Source of the DNA: an uncultured Bacteroidota bacterium
Lineage (GTDB): Bacteria > Bacteroidota > Bacteroidia > Chitinophagales > Chitinophagaceae
NCBI GenBank assembly: GCA_903912435.1
Contig: CAIWHI010000202.1
Span: forward strand, 1 to 7,619
Length of the DNA stretch: 7,619 bases
Direction of reading: 5' to 3'
Below are positions 1 to 4,951 of this stretch, one piece after another. Positions within the stretch are counted from its first letter, which is position 1, and every line of letters starts with the position of its first letter. The position numbers and the translations under genes are program-made. The notes beneath the pieces are model-generated. The model searched no databases, was not told the origin of the DNA, and was given only the letters and a program-made list of their open reading frames with translations.

Positions 1-45
1 AAAATTGCGGTCTGACCGCAGAAAGCGGTGCTGACCGCAATTTTT
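1..45. terminator. Nested palindrome, possible bidirectional terminator
   Basis: Positions 1-12 are perfectly complementary to 33-44 (12 bp). A second 5-bp stem pairs 15-19 (accgc) with 25-29 (gcggt) around the loop agaaa. The outer stem starts with AAAA and ends in TTTTT, so it could work as an intrinsic terminator in either direction, most simply for a gene lying left of the window. The 9-bp word ctgaccgca occurs twice, at 12-20 and 31-39. The stem-loop is read directly from the bases; the terminator role is inferred, because the upstream gene is not visible and the element may be cut by the window edge. Confidence 0.5.
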
Positions 46-80
46 CCACCATCATACTTTAGTTATCTCAAAGCAAGATA

Positions 81-113
81 GTATCATATCCTCGCATTTC
101 TGACAGTAATTTT
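81..113 (+). repeat. 33-bp dispersed repeat, copy 1
   Basis: This is the first of three ungapped copies of a 33-bp sequence; the others are at 7298-7330 and 7585-7617. Each pair of copies matches at 27 of 33 positions. The last 13 bases, TGACAGTAATTTT, are identical in all three, and all lie in the same orientation. This copy lies upstream of the PadR gene and lacks the GC-rich GGCCTC block that precedes the other two. Function is unknown. Confidence 0.7.
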
Positions 114-190
114 TTGAGCCTGGTCACGGATATTTTTCTTTAATTTTTATTTAACAAGGTACTATGTTATGCCGAATACTATATTTTACC

Positions 191-198
191 TACCTTTG
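191..198 (+). promoter_or_regulatory. Bacteroidota -7 promoter box for the PadR-PspC operon
   Basis: TACCTTTG is an exact match to the Bacteroidota -7 consensus TAnnTTTG. No good -33 TTTG is visible at the expected distance, around 168-171. If the box is used, transcription starts near 203-206. That is downstream of the in-frame TTG at 201 and supports ATG 216 as the PadR start. Confidence 0.55.
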
Positions 199-215
199 TT
201 TTGAAATTGTTAGGA

Positions 216-548
216 ATGGCATTAGATAATACAGAATCGCAAATGCGCAAGGGCTTACTGGAGCTATGCATACTGGGTATTATACAGCGACAGAAGGAGG
301 TATACCCCAGTGATATTTTAGAACAACTGAAGGGCGCAAAACTGGTGGTGCTGGAGGGCACGCTTTATCCCCTGCTCACCCGGCTCAAAAATGCAGGAAT
401 GCTCAGCTACCGCTGGGAGGAAAGTGCATCGGGGCCACCAAGGAAATATTTTACCCTCACCGAAGAAGGGGTGGCGTTTTACGAACAACTACGCACCACC
501 TGGGACGAACTTAGTAAAGCAGTAAATGATTTAACTACCACAATATAA
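216..548 (+). CDS. PadR family transcriptional regulator
   Basis: This is a 110-residue winged-helix DNA-binding repressor of the small PadR subfamily, which has little beyond the wing and one C-terminal dimerization helix. Residues about 11-30 (RKGLLELCILGII) form the first helix. The family signature follows at about 47-85: GTLYPLLTRLKNAGML, then W and S, then GPPRKYFTLTEEG. The C-terminal helix holds TTWDELSKAV. An in-frame TTG at 201 would add five residues, but it sits next to a -7 box (191-198), so ATG 216 is preferred; related proteins also begin just before the NTxxQMRKG segment. The PspC gene starts 10 bp after the stop, so the two are almost certainly co-transcribed. PadR proteins commonly repress their own operon and the adjacent membrane-protein gene; that role is inferred here and the ligand is unknown. 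Confidence 0.9.
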   Translation: MALDNTESQMRKGLLELCILGIIQRQKEVYPSDILEQLKGAKLVVLEGTLYPLLTRLKNAGMLSYRWEESASGPPRKYFTLTEEGVAFYEQLRTTWDELSKAVNDLTTTI

Positions 549-558
549 AAACCAGTAT

Positions 559-1239
559 ATGCAGCGCATCATACAAATAAACATCGCCGGACGCGTGCTC
601 CCTATTGAGGAAGACGCATACACAATGCTTAAAGACTATATCAACTCGCTGGAGCGCCAGTTTAGGGGTGATGATAGCCGTGAGATAATAGAAGACATTG
701 AAAACAGGATTGCCGAGTTATTCTCTATCCGTCTGCAGGGTGGCTCACCGGCTATAGACCGTTTTGATGTTCAGAAAGTTATAGATACTCTGGGTGCTGC
801 CAGTGACCTTAAGGACGATACGTCTTCAAGTAGCAGCAATTCGCAAAAGCAGGGCGGCGGCTATTATTCAGGTGGAAGGAATAATTATGGTCAGCCTAAT
901 TCTTATAACCGCGACAGGCTGTTGCGCGACCCCTACGATAAAGTAATAGGCGGTGTGTGTAGTGGTATCAGCCATTATTTCGATATTGACCCTGTGATAG
1001 TGAGGTTGGTTATGGTGGTATTATTCCTGACTGCAGGTATTGGATTTTTGGCCTACCTTATAGCCTGGGCTGTAATCCCAGCTGCGCGTAGCAGGGAGGA
1101 GCTGTTTAATATGAACAATGGTAATCCGGTTACGTTTCATGATATTTCGAGGAATGTAAATGATGAATTGCAGGACCTGAAACGCCGCGGGGAGCAAATG
1201 AGCAGAGAGCTAAAGGACTTTTTTGGGAAGAAAAGGTAA
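559..1239 (+). CDS. PspC domain-containing membrane protein
   Basis: This 226-residue protein has a PspC domain, the envelope-stress module named after phage shock protein C. Residues 1-85 form a soluble N-terminal region typical of Bacteroidota PspC proteins (QINIAGRVLPIEEDAY, then EIIEDIENRIAELF, then VIDTLG). Residues about 88-116 are a low-complexity Ser/Gly/Asn/Tyr-rich linker. The PspC core at about 119-177 starts with RDPYDKVIGGVCSGISHYF, followed by DPVIVRL and a hydrophobic segment (about 146-174) ending in AWAVIPA. The C-terminal tail, about 178-226, is charged, likely helical or coiled-coil, and ends FFGKKR. It lies 10 bp behind the PadR gene, in the arrangement of a regulator with its target. 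The exact role, whether membrane-stress sensing or partner binding, cannot be read from the sequence. Confidence 0.9.
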   Translation: MQRIIQINIAGRVLPIEEDAYTMLKDYINSLERQFRGDDSREIIEDIENRIAELFSIRLQGGSPAIDRFDVQKVIDTLGAASDLKDDTSSSSSNSQKQGGGYYSGGRNNYGQPNSYNRDRLLRDPYDKVIGGVCSGISHYFDIDPVIVRLVMVVLFLTAGIGFLAYLIAWAVIPAARSREELFNMNNGNPVTFHDISRNVNDELQDLKRRGEQMSRELKDFFGKKR

Positions 1240-1285
1240 GATGTGATTTGACTAACATATCCGCATGCTTTTGATGCTTTTACCC

Positions 1286-1293
1286 TACTTTTG
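1286..1293 (+). promoter_or_regulatory. -7 promoter box for the HAD nucleotidase gene
   Basis: TACTTTTG matches TAnnTTTG exactly and lies 25 bp before the ATG at 1319, giving a short leader of about 20 nt. No clear -33 TTTG is seen at the usual spacing. The box suggests that the HAD gene is transcribed separately from the PadR-PspC pair, although no terminator separates them. Confidence 0.5.
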
Positions 1294-1318
1294 CCATCAT
1301 CCACATCTATAAAGGCAA

Positions 1319-2017
1319 ATGCAAAAATCATACAAACACCTGTTTTTCGACCTCGACCATACCTTATGGGATTTTGATAAAAATTCGGAGGCTACATTGA
1401 GGAGGTTGTATGTAGAGTTTGACCTTGCAAGCAGGGGAATATCTGATTTCGGTGCTATGTACAAATGCTACATGGTGCATAATGACAAGCTGTGGGAACG
1501 CTATAGAAATGGGTACATCAAGCGCGATGAACTGCGCTGGAAGCGTATGTGGCTGATGTTGCTCGATTTTAAGGTGGCAGACACCACTCTTGCCCACGAA
1601 ATTGGCACTGCTTATCTAGAATTATTACCTACCCAGGCACTACTGGTGCCGCATGCCAAAGAGGTATTAGAACACTGCAAAGGGCGTTACGAAATGCACC
1701 TGATTACTAATGGTTTTGAGACTACCCAAAGGCTGAAACTCCAGTATTCGGGTATTGCCCGCTATTTCACTCACCTTATTACCTCTGAGCGGTGCAATAG
1801 TATGAAACCCCATAAGGATATTTTTGAGTATGCCCTTAAGATTGCCAATGCCAATCTGGATGAAAGCATTATGATAGGTGACGCTATTGATATTGATATT
1901 ATGGGGGCCATTAATTATGGTATGGATTCTATCTATTACAATCCGGGCAAGGTGGTTCATGCAAGGAAGCCTACTTATGAGATTAGGCATCTGGAGGAAT
2001 TGTTGGGGATTTTGTGA
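1319..2017 (+). CDS. YjjG/YfnB-type HAD hydrolase, probable pyrimidine 5'-nucleotidase
   Basis: This 232-residue cytosolic haloacid dehalogenase-superfamily phosphatase is closest to the YjjG/YfnB group, which dephosphorylates (non-canonical) pyrimidine nucleoside monophosphates. All four HAD motifs are present. Motif I is FFDLDHTLWDFD, with nucleophile D11 and acid/base D13. Motif II is LITNG (T130). Motif III is K163 in SMKPHKDIF. Motif IV is GDAIDIDIMGA (D188, D193), which binds Mg2+. The helical cap lies between motifs I and II, about residues 20-110, as in subfamily I. FDLDHTLWDF is characteristic of this group; many other HAD enzymes have DGTL instead. The length fits the family (about 225-240). 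The start is set by the ATG 25 bp after the -7 box, and no other start improves the N-terminus. The substrate is inferred from family membership, and neighbouring genes give no pathway clue. Confidence 0.88.
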   Translation: MQKSYKHLFFDLDHTLWDFDKNSEATLRRLYVEFDLASRGISDFGAMYKCYMVHNDKLWERYRNGYIKRDELRWKRMWLMLLDFKVADTTLAHEIGTAYLELLPTQALLVPHAKEVLEHCKGRYEMHLITNGFETTQRLKLQYSGIARYFTHLITSERCNSMKPHKDIFEYALKIANANLDESIMIGDAIDIDIMGAINYGMDSIYYNPGKVVHARKPTYEIRHLEELLGIL

Positions 2018-2067
2018 TTTATTTATAAAGGAAACAGTAGGTCATTTGTGGTCTGAAATGGTTGCAC

Positions 2068-2090
2068 AAGTTCTATTCAAAGAACTTTTA
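2068..2090 (+). terminator. Weak A/T-rich hairpin after the HAD gene
   Basis: AAGTTCT at 2068-2074 pairs perfectly with AGAACTT at 2081-2087 around the loop attcaa, followed by a short T run (ctttta). It lies 50 bp after the nucleotidase stop and could terminate that transcript. The stem is only 7 bp and AT-rich, so the call is tentative. Confidence 0.35.
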
Positions 2091-2181
2091 TACAATAAAT
2101 CACCCAATTCAAAGATTGTGTTTGTGATGGTGGAACAAGGATTGGGCTGTTGTTTCACATTCGACTGTTGTACTTTGAATA

Positions 2182-2235
2182 CCAGTCGCAGACTGGGTTA
2201 TTTAGTAGACACGAGTGGTCCTATCGGAACACTCG
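2182..2235. repeat. Double-hairpin intergenic element
   Basis: Hairpin one: CCAGTC (2182-2187) pairs perfectly with GACTGG (2191-2196) around GCA. Hairpin two: 2212-2221 pairs with 2226-2235, a 10-bp stem with one G-A mismatch at 2218/2229 and the loop TATC. The spacer between them is ttatttagtagaca. From memory this resembles dispersed hairpin repeats of Bacteroidota intergenic DNA, but no second copy is present in this window, so its repeat status is inferred. It may be an RNA structure or a REP-like palindrome. Confidence 0.45.
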
Positions 2236-2274
2236 CGCCAGAGAAAGTAGCTTACTCATCCTACTATTGCGGGA

Positions 2275-2295
2275 GGCCTCACCCCCGGCCCCTCT
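2275..2295 (+). repeat. GC-rich GGCCTC repeat, copy a
   Basis: The block GGCCTCACCCCCGGCCCC plus TCT resembles three others in the window: 7266-7284, 7495-7506 (core only) and 7554-7572. A GCGGG-A step precedes it, as GCGG-T precedes the 7554 copy. Its base composition is far more GC-rich than the surrounding sequence. The repeat is visible directly; its function is unknown. Confidence 0.55.
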
Positions 2296-2415
2296 TCCAC
2301 CACAGCGGACAGGCCAAAAAAGAGCGGTGACAACGCAGGCATGAACGGGATTATTATGCCCTATCACAGAACCTCTTGTTGGAAATGAAACGTATTAAAT
2401 AGAGGAGGAAATCAC

Positions 2416-2697
2416 TTACTTAATAATTATCTCATCCACTACTTTCTCCTTAAAGTATTCATTTATCTGGGCCATTAGTTGGTCTTTGCCCAGTTGGAGT
2501 TCCTGTTTCAGGGGGGCTACATCGCTGTAGATGGTGAGCTTTTTATTGAAATAATTGATATTACGGGTATATTTGGCAATAGTTTTGCCCACAATGGCTT
2601 CCCACTCCTGCCTCATTCGGAGTTCTACCAGCTTAGGTTTCCAGTGTGACCTTTCTAGCAACAGGTTCAACGCATCTCCAATACTATATGAGGCCAT
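2416..2697 (-). CDS. DUF721 domain protein (DciA-like)
   Basis: This 93-residue protein consists of essentially one DUF721 domain. Recognisable features are an N-terminal helix (SIGDALNLLLERSHWKP), the core REW-type segment EWEAIVGKTIAKYT at about 31-44 with the conserved W and G, a beta strand KKLTIYSDVAPL, and KQELQLGKDQLMAQINEYF leading to a terminal strand VVDEIIIK. DUF721 includes DciA, the ancestral bacterial loader of the replicative helicase DnaB. Short Bacteroidota members have the same fold, but their helicase-loading role is inferred from homology. The gene is convergent with the nucleotidase and divergent from the pnt operon, and stands alone. The start is the only Met that precedes the first conserved helix. 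Confidence 0.85.
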   Translation of the reverse strand: MASYSIGDALNLLLERSHWKPKLVELRMRQEWEAIVGKTIAKYTRNINYFNKKLTIYSDVAPLKQELQLGKDQLMAQINEYFKEKVVDEIIIK

Positions 2698-2704
2698 TTT
2701 TCAA

Positions 2705-2732
2705 AGTCAAAAGTTAAAAGTCAAAAGTTAAA
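2705..2732. repeat. 14-bp perfect tandem duplication
   Basis: The unit AGTCAAAAGTTAAA occurs twice in a row (2705-2718 and 2719-2732), directly upstream of the DUF721 start codon on the minus strand. If the box at 2751-2758 is the promoter, the repeat lies in the 5' leader. Similar A-rich repeats are common between Bacteroidota genes, a statement from general knowledge and not from a search. Confidence 0.75.
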
Positions 2733-2750
2733 ACGAGTTTAGTAGAAAGA

Positions 2751-2758
2751 CAAAAGTA
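2751..2758 (-). promoter_or_regulatory. Candidate -7 box for the DUF721 gene
   Basis: On the minus strand this reads TACTTTTG, an exact TAnnTTTG match 53 bp before the ATG. No convincing -33 element lies upstream. A second exact box, TACCTTTG, is on the same strand at 2819-2826. Which of them is used cannot be decided here. Confidence 0.4.
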
Positions 2759-2892
2759 GAAAGTATAAAGATAGTTTTGGTAGGTAAAAAGGAAATAAGT
2801 TAACATTTGCCTAGGCTACAAAGGTAGTGAGAGAAATGTGGTTTTGGTTCGGATGGGGGGAATTATTAGTTGTCAAGCGAATTGAAATTTCA

Positions 2893-3054
2893 AAACCCGG
2901 AGGGTTGACATTGTTATAGTACCGCATTGCTAATAGGGGCAAAACCCTGAAAGAGTTATATTATTTCATTCCAAACAGGCACATAATGTCACCCTTTCAG
3001 GGTTCACCACCATTGTTTATCCCTTTTCTACAATAATACCAACCCTTCGGGTTT
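2893..3054. repeat. Large imperfect palindrome, MITE-like or structured repeat
   Basis: Outer arms: 2893-2919 matches the reverse complement of 3028-3054 at 22 of 27 positions. Each arm carries its own mini-hairpin (AACCC/GGGTT at 2894-2906 and at 3041-3053). Inner arms: 2943-2953 (AACCCTGAAAG) is perfectly complementary to 2994-3004. Together they form a ~162-bp element that can fold into one long branched stem. It has no reading frame. Possibilities are a non-autonomous transposable element, a REP-like repeat or a structured RNA. No target-site duplication is obvious at its edges. Confidence 0.6.
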
Positions 3055-3209
3055 ATAATAACGTTGAGCAAAGGGGTAAATAACATGTATTGCGTTTGGT
3101 ATTTTAAATATTAGCAGGTAATTGACTAATGTCGCCATGGCAATTTCATGACAATAATCAGTGTTGTGGTTGAGTTTGGTCAAAGGGGGTAATAATTATG
3201 CTGGTTACA

Positions 3210-3238
3210 TTTGCCAATCATCGTCAGTTCTATTTTTG
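3210..3238 (+). promoter_or_regulatory. Distal promoter candidate for the pnt operon
   Basis: TTTG at 3210-3213, a 17-bp spacer, and TATTTTTG at 3231-3238 fit the Bacteroidota TTTG / TAnnTTTG promoter, though the spacer is 2 bp shorter than the usual 19. Use of this site would give a leader of about 200 nt before pntAA. Confidence 0.4.
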
Positions 3239-3387
3239 GGTTTTGATTTGTGATGGGGTGGCATTTTGGAGTAATAGAATATTATCAAATGATTATATTC
3301 ATAAGGCCACTCTTATTTCAAAAAGCTTTTGGGAATGAAAATAGGGCTAACAATATTGATTTTTGAAGTATTTATTTTGTTTTGCAT

Positions 3388-3418
3388 TTTGGGGTTCGGA
3401 AAGAAAGTTCTATTTTTC
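3388..3418 (+). promoter_or_regulatory. Proximal promoter candidate for the pnt operon
   Basis: TTTG at 3388-3391, a 19-bp spacer, and TATTTTTC at 3411-3418 differ from the Bacteroidota consensus TTTG-N19-TAnnTTTG only at the last base of the -7 box. The box ends 29 bp before the pntAA ATG, a natural distance. The word AGTTCTATTTTT is shared exactly with the distal candidate 180 bp upstream. Confidence 0.5.
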
Positions 3419-3447
3419 GGATTCGTTAGACGTTCCAGAAATATTAT

Positions 3448-4563
3448 ATGATAATAGGTGTATTGAAAGAGCAGGCCCCGGAAACCAGGGTATCATTGGT
3501 TCCTGAAGTTGTAGCCGCCCTGGTAAAAATGAGTGTAACTGTTTGGGTTGAAAGTGGCGCAGGCGTTACCGCATTTTTCAGCGATAAGTCTTATTCAGAT
3601 GTTGGTGCGGCCATTAAGAGCGCATCGGAAATCCGTTCATCAGCCGATTTTGTTTTAACCATACAGGCATCTAATGTGGGTGAGGTTAAGGATGGTGCTG
3701 TAATAATGGGTGTAGTCCAACCACTGTTTAACCCCGACCTGATGAATACATGGGCTAAGAAGGGTTATACCGTGTTCAGTCTGGATACCATACCCCGTAC
3801 TACAAGGGCACAAAGTATGGACGTATTGAGTTCTCAGGCCAATATTGCCGGGTATAAGGCGGTGTTGCTTGCTGCTTACCAGTATTGCCGTTACTTCCCT
3901 ATGTTCATGACCGCAGCCGGTAGTATACCACCAGCTAAGGTGTTGATATTAGGTGCGGGTGTGGCTGGCCTACAGGCTATTGCAACCGCCCGCAGGCTAG
4001 GTGCCGTGGTAGAAGTATTTGATACCCGCCCTGCGGTGAAGGAGGAAGTAATGAGCCTTGGTGCAAAATTCGTAGAAGTAGAAGGTGCAGCAGATGCATC
4101 TAAAGCAGGCGGATACGCTGTAGAGCAAAGTGAAGACTTCCAGCGCAAGCAGAGGGAGAAAATTCATGAGCATGCCAAAAAATCCGATATCATAATATCT
4201 ACTGCACAGATACCCGGCAGAAAGGCCCCAATATTGATTACCAAGGCCATGATAGAAGATATGCGCGATGGTTCGGTTATCATAGACCTTGCAAGTGTTA
4301 CGGGTGGTAATACCGATCTTACGGAAAATGATAAAACCATTATGCACAATGGGGTTACCATCATAGGTAATTCGGCACTGGCAGCAACTGCATCATCAGA
4401 TGCGAGCAAGCTTTACAGCAAAAATGTGCTTAACTTTTCTAAACTCATCATTAATAAAGAAGGTGGTCTAAACCTTAATTATGCTGATGACATTGTAAAA
4501 GGCACTGCTATAGCCAGCGAAGGCAAGATTGTAAACGAAAGGGTAGCTGCGCTGATAAAATAA
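3448..4563 (+). CDS. pntAA: NAD(P) transhydrogenase subunit alpha-1, NAD(H)-binding (PntAA)
   Basis: This is the 371-residue domain I of proton-translocating transhydrogenase, on the cytoplasmic face, where NADH is oxidised and hydride passes to NADP+ on the beta subunit. It starts with MIIGVLKEQAPETRVSLVPE, the usual alanine dehydrogenase/PNT N-terminus. The loop PRTTRAQSMDVLSSQAN retains R117, Q122, D125 and S128, equivalent to the NAD-contacting R127, Q132, D135 and S138 of the Rhodospirillum rubrum enzyme. The Rossmann motif is GAGVAGLQAIATARRLGA (169-186), with ribose-binding D192 after the second strand. The mobile loop GGYAVEQSEDFQRKQRE (221-237) carries the conserved Y223. The protein ends after domain I, so the membrane part is on the next gene, as in R. 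rubrum and Thermus and unlike the fused PntA of E. coli. It is the first gene of a three-gene operon; pntAB follows 32 bp later. Confidence 0.96.
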   Translation: MIIGVLKEQAPETRVSLVPEVVAALVKMSVTVWVESGAGVTAFFSDKSYSDVGAAIKSASEIRSSADFVLTIQASNVGEVKDGAVIMGVVQPLFNPDLMNTWAKKGYTVFSLDTIPRTTRAQSMDVLSSQANIAGYKAVLLAAYQYCRYFPMFMTAAGSIPPAKVLILGAGVAGLQAIATARRLGAVVEVFDTRPAVKEEVMSLGAKFVEVEGAADASKAGGYAVEQSEDFQRKQREKIHEHAKKSDIIISTAQIPGRKAPILITKAMIEDMRDGSVIIDLASVTGGNTDLTENDKTIMHNGVTIIGNSALAATASSDASKLYSKNVLNFSKLIINKEGGLNLNYADDIVKGTAIASEGKIVNERVAALIK

Positions 4564-4595
4564 TTAATAAACAATAACAAAAACTTGAATAGTAC

Positions 4596-4910
4596 ATGGA
4601 CCAGTTAACCAGTTTTTTTAATGGTAATTATCATTTGATTACCATTGTCATACTTTCTGTTTTTTTAGGAATTGAAGTAATATCGAGGGTGCCTGCAGTA
4701 TTGCATACCCCATTGATGAGTGGAGCCAATGCCATTCATGGTGTGGTAATTATAGGTGCGATAATAGTAATGGGCGAGGCCAAAGATGGTGATTTCTTTT
4801 CCCTGATACTTGGCTTTCTGGCGGTGGTACTAGGCACCCTCAATGTGGTGGGTGGTTTTGTAGTTACCGACAGGATGCTGGAAATGTTCGGCAAGAAAAA
4901 GAAAAAATAA
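4596..4910 (+). CDS. pntAB: NAD(P) transhydrogenase subunit alpha-2, membrane (PntAB)
   Basis: This 104-residue inner-membrane subunit supplies the alpha part of proton-channel domain II. Three hydrophobic helices lie at about 13-30, 45-60 and 68-90. The family signature is SRVPAVLHTPLMSGANAIHG (30-49), followed by LGFLAVVLGTLNVVGGFVVTDRMLEMF near the end. The C-terminus is a lysine run (KKKKK), consistent with a cytoplasmic end. H48 in NAIHG is of interest: in E. coli this place is Ser (NAISG), and the channel histidine lies in the beta subunit instead. The gene is 32 bp after pntAA and 41 bp before pntB, with A-rich leaders and no Shine-Dalgarno site. The small size is normal for the split form. 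Confidence 0.95.
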   Translation: MDQLTSFFNGNYHLITIVILSVFLGIEVISRVPAVLHTPLMSGANAIHGVVIIGAIIVMGEAKDGDFFSLILGFLAVVLGTLNVVGGFVVTDRMLEMFGKKKKK

Positions 4911-4951
4911 GCGCCAATAATTAATTAATTCCCGTATACAACAGATAAATA

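Larger units (their letters stand above)
2018..2415. other. Convergent intergenic region without a credible gene
   Basis: This 398-bp gap lies between two convergent genes. Open frames through it exist (for example 1878-2330 and 2150-2344, plus strand), but they overlap the nucleotidase gene or run through hairpin repeats and show no protein-family features. The gap holds a weak hairpin at 2068-2087, a double hairpin at 2182-2235 and a GC-rich repeat at 2275-2295. No strong terminator for the minus-strand DUF721 gene is visible. Confidence 0.6.
2698..3447. other. 750-bp divergent noncoding region
   Basis: This region lies between the divergent DUF721 and transhydrogenase genes. It contains the 14-bp tandem repeat, two minus-strand -7 boxes, the large palindrome at 2893-3054 and two plus-strand promoter candidates before pntAA. 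No open frame here shows a protein family. I see no recognisable riboswitch or tRNA. The stretch 3055-3205 is AT-rich with no structure I can name. Confidence 0.6.

Noticed and set aside
1878..2344. Two plus-strand open frames (1878-2330 and 2150-2344) across and after the end of the nucleotidase gene
   Set aside because: The first overlaps 140 bp of a confident gene in another frame, and both read through hairpin repeats with no family features, signal or plausible start context. They are shadows and translated repeats.
3055..3447. Riboswitch upstream of pntAA
   Set aside because: A long leader is possible from the distal promoter, but I could not identify any conserved riboswitch core or an expression-platform terminator before the start codon.
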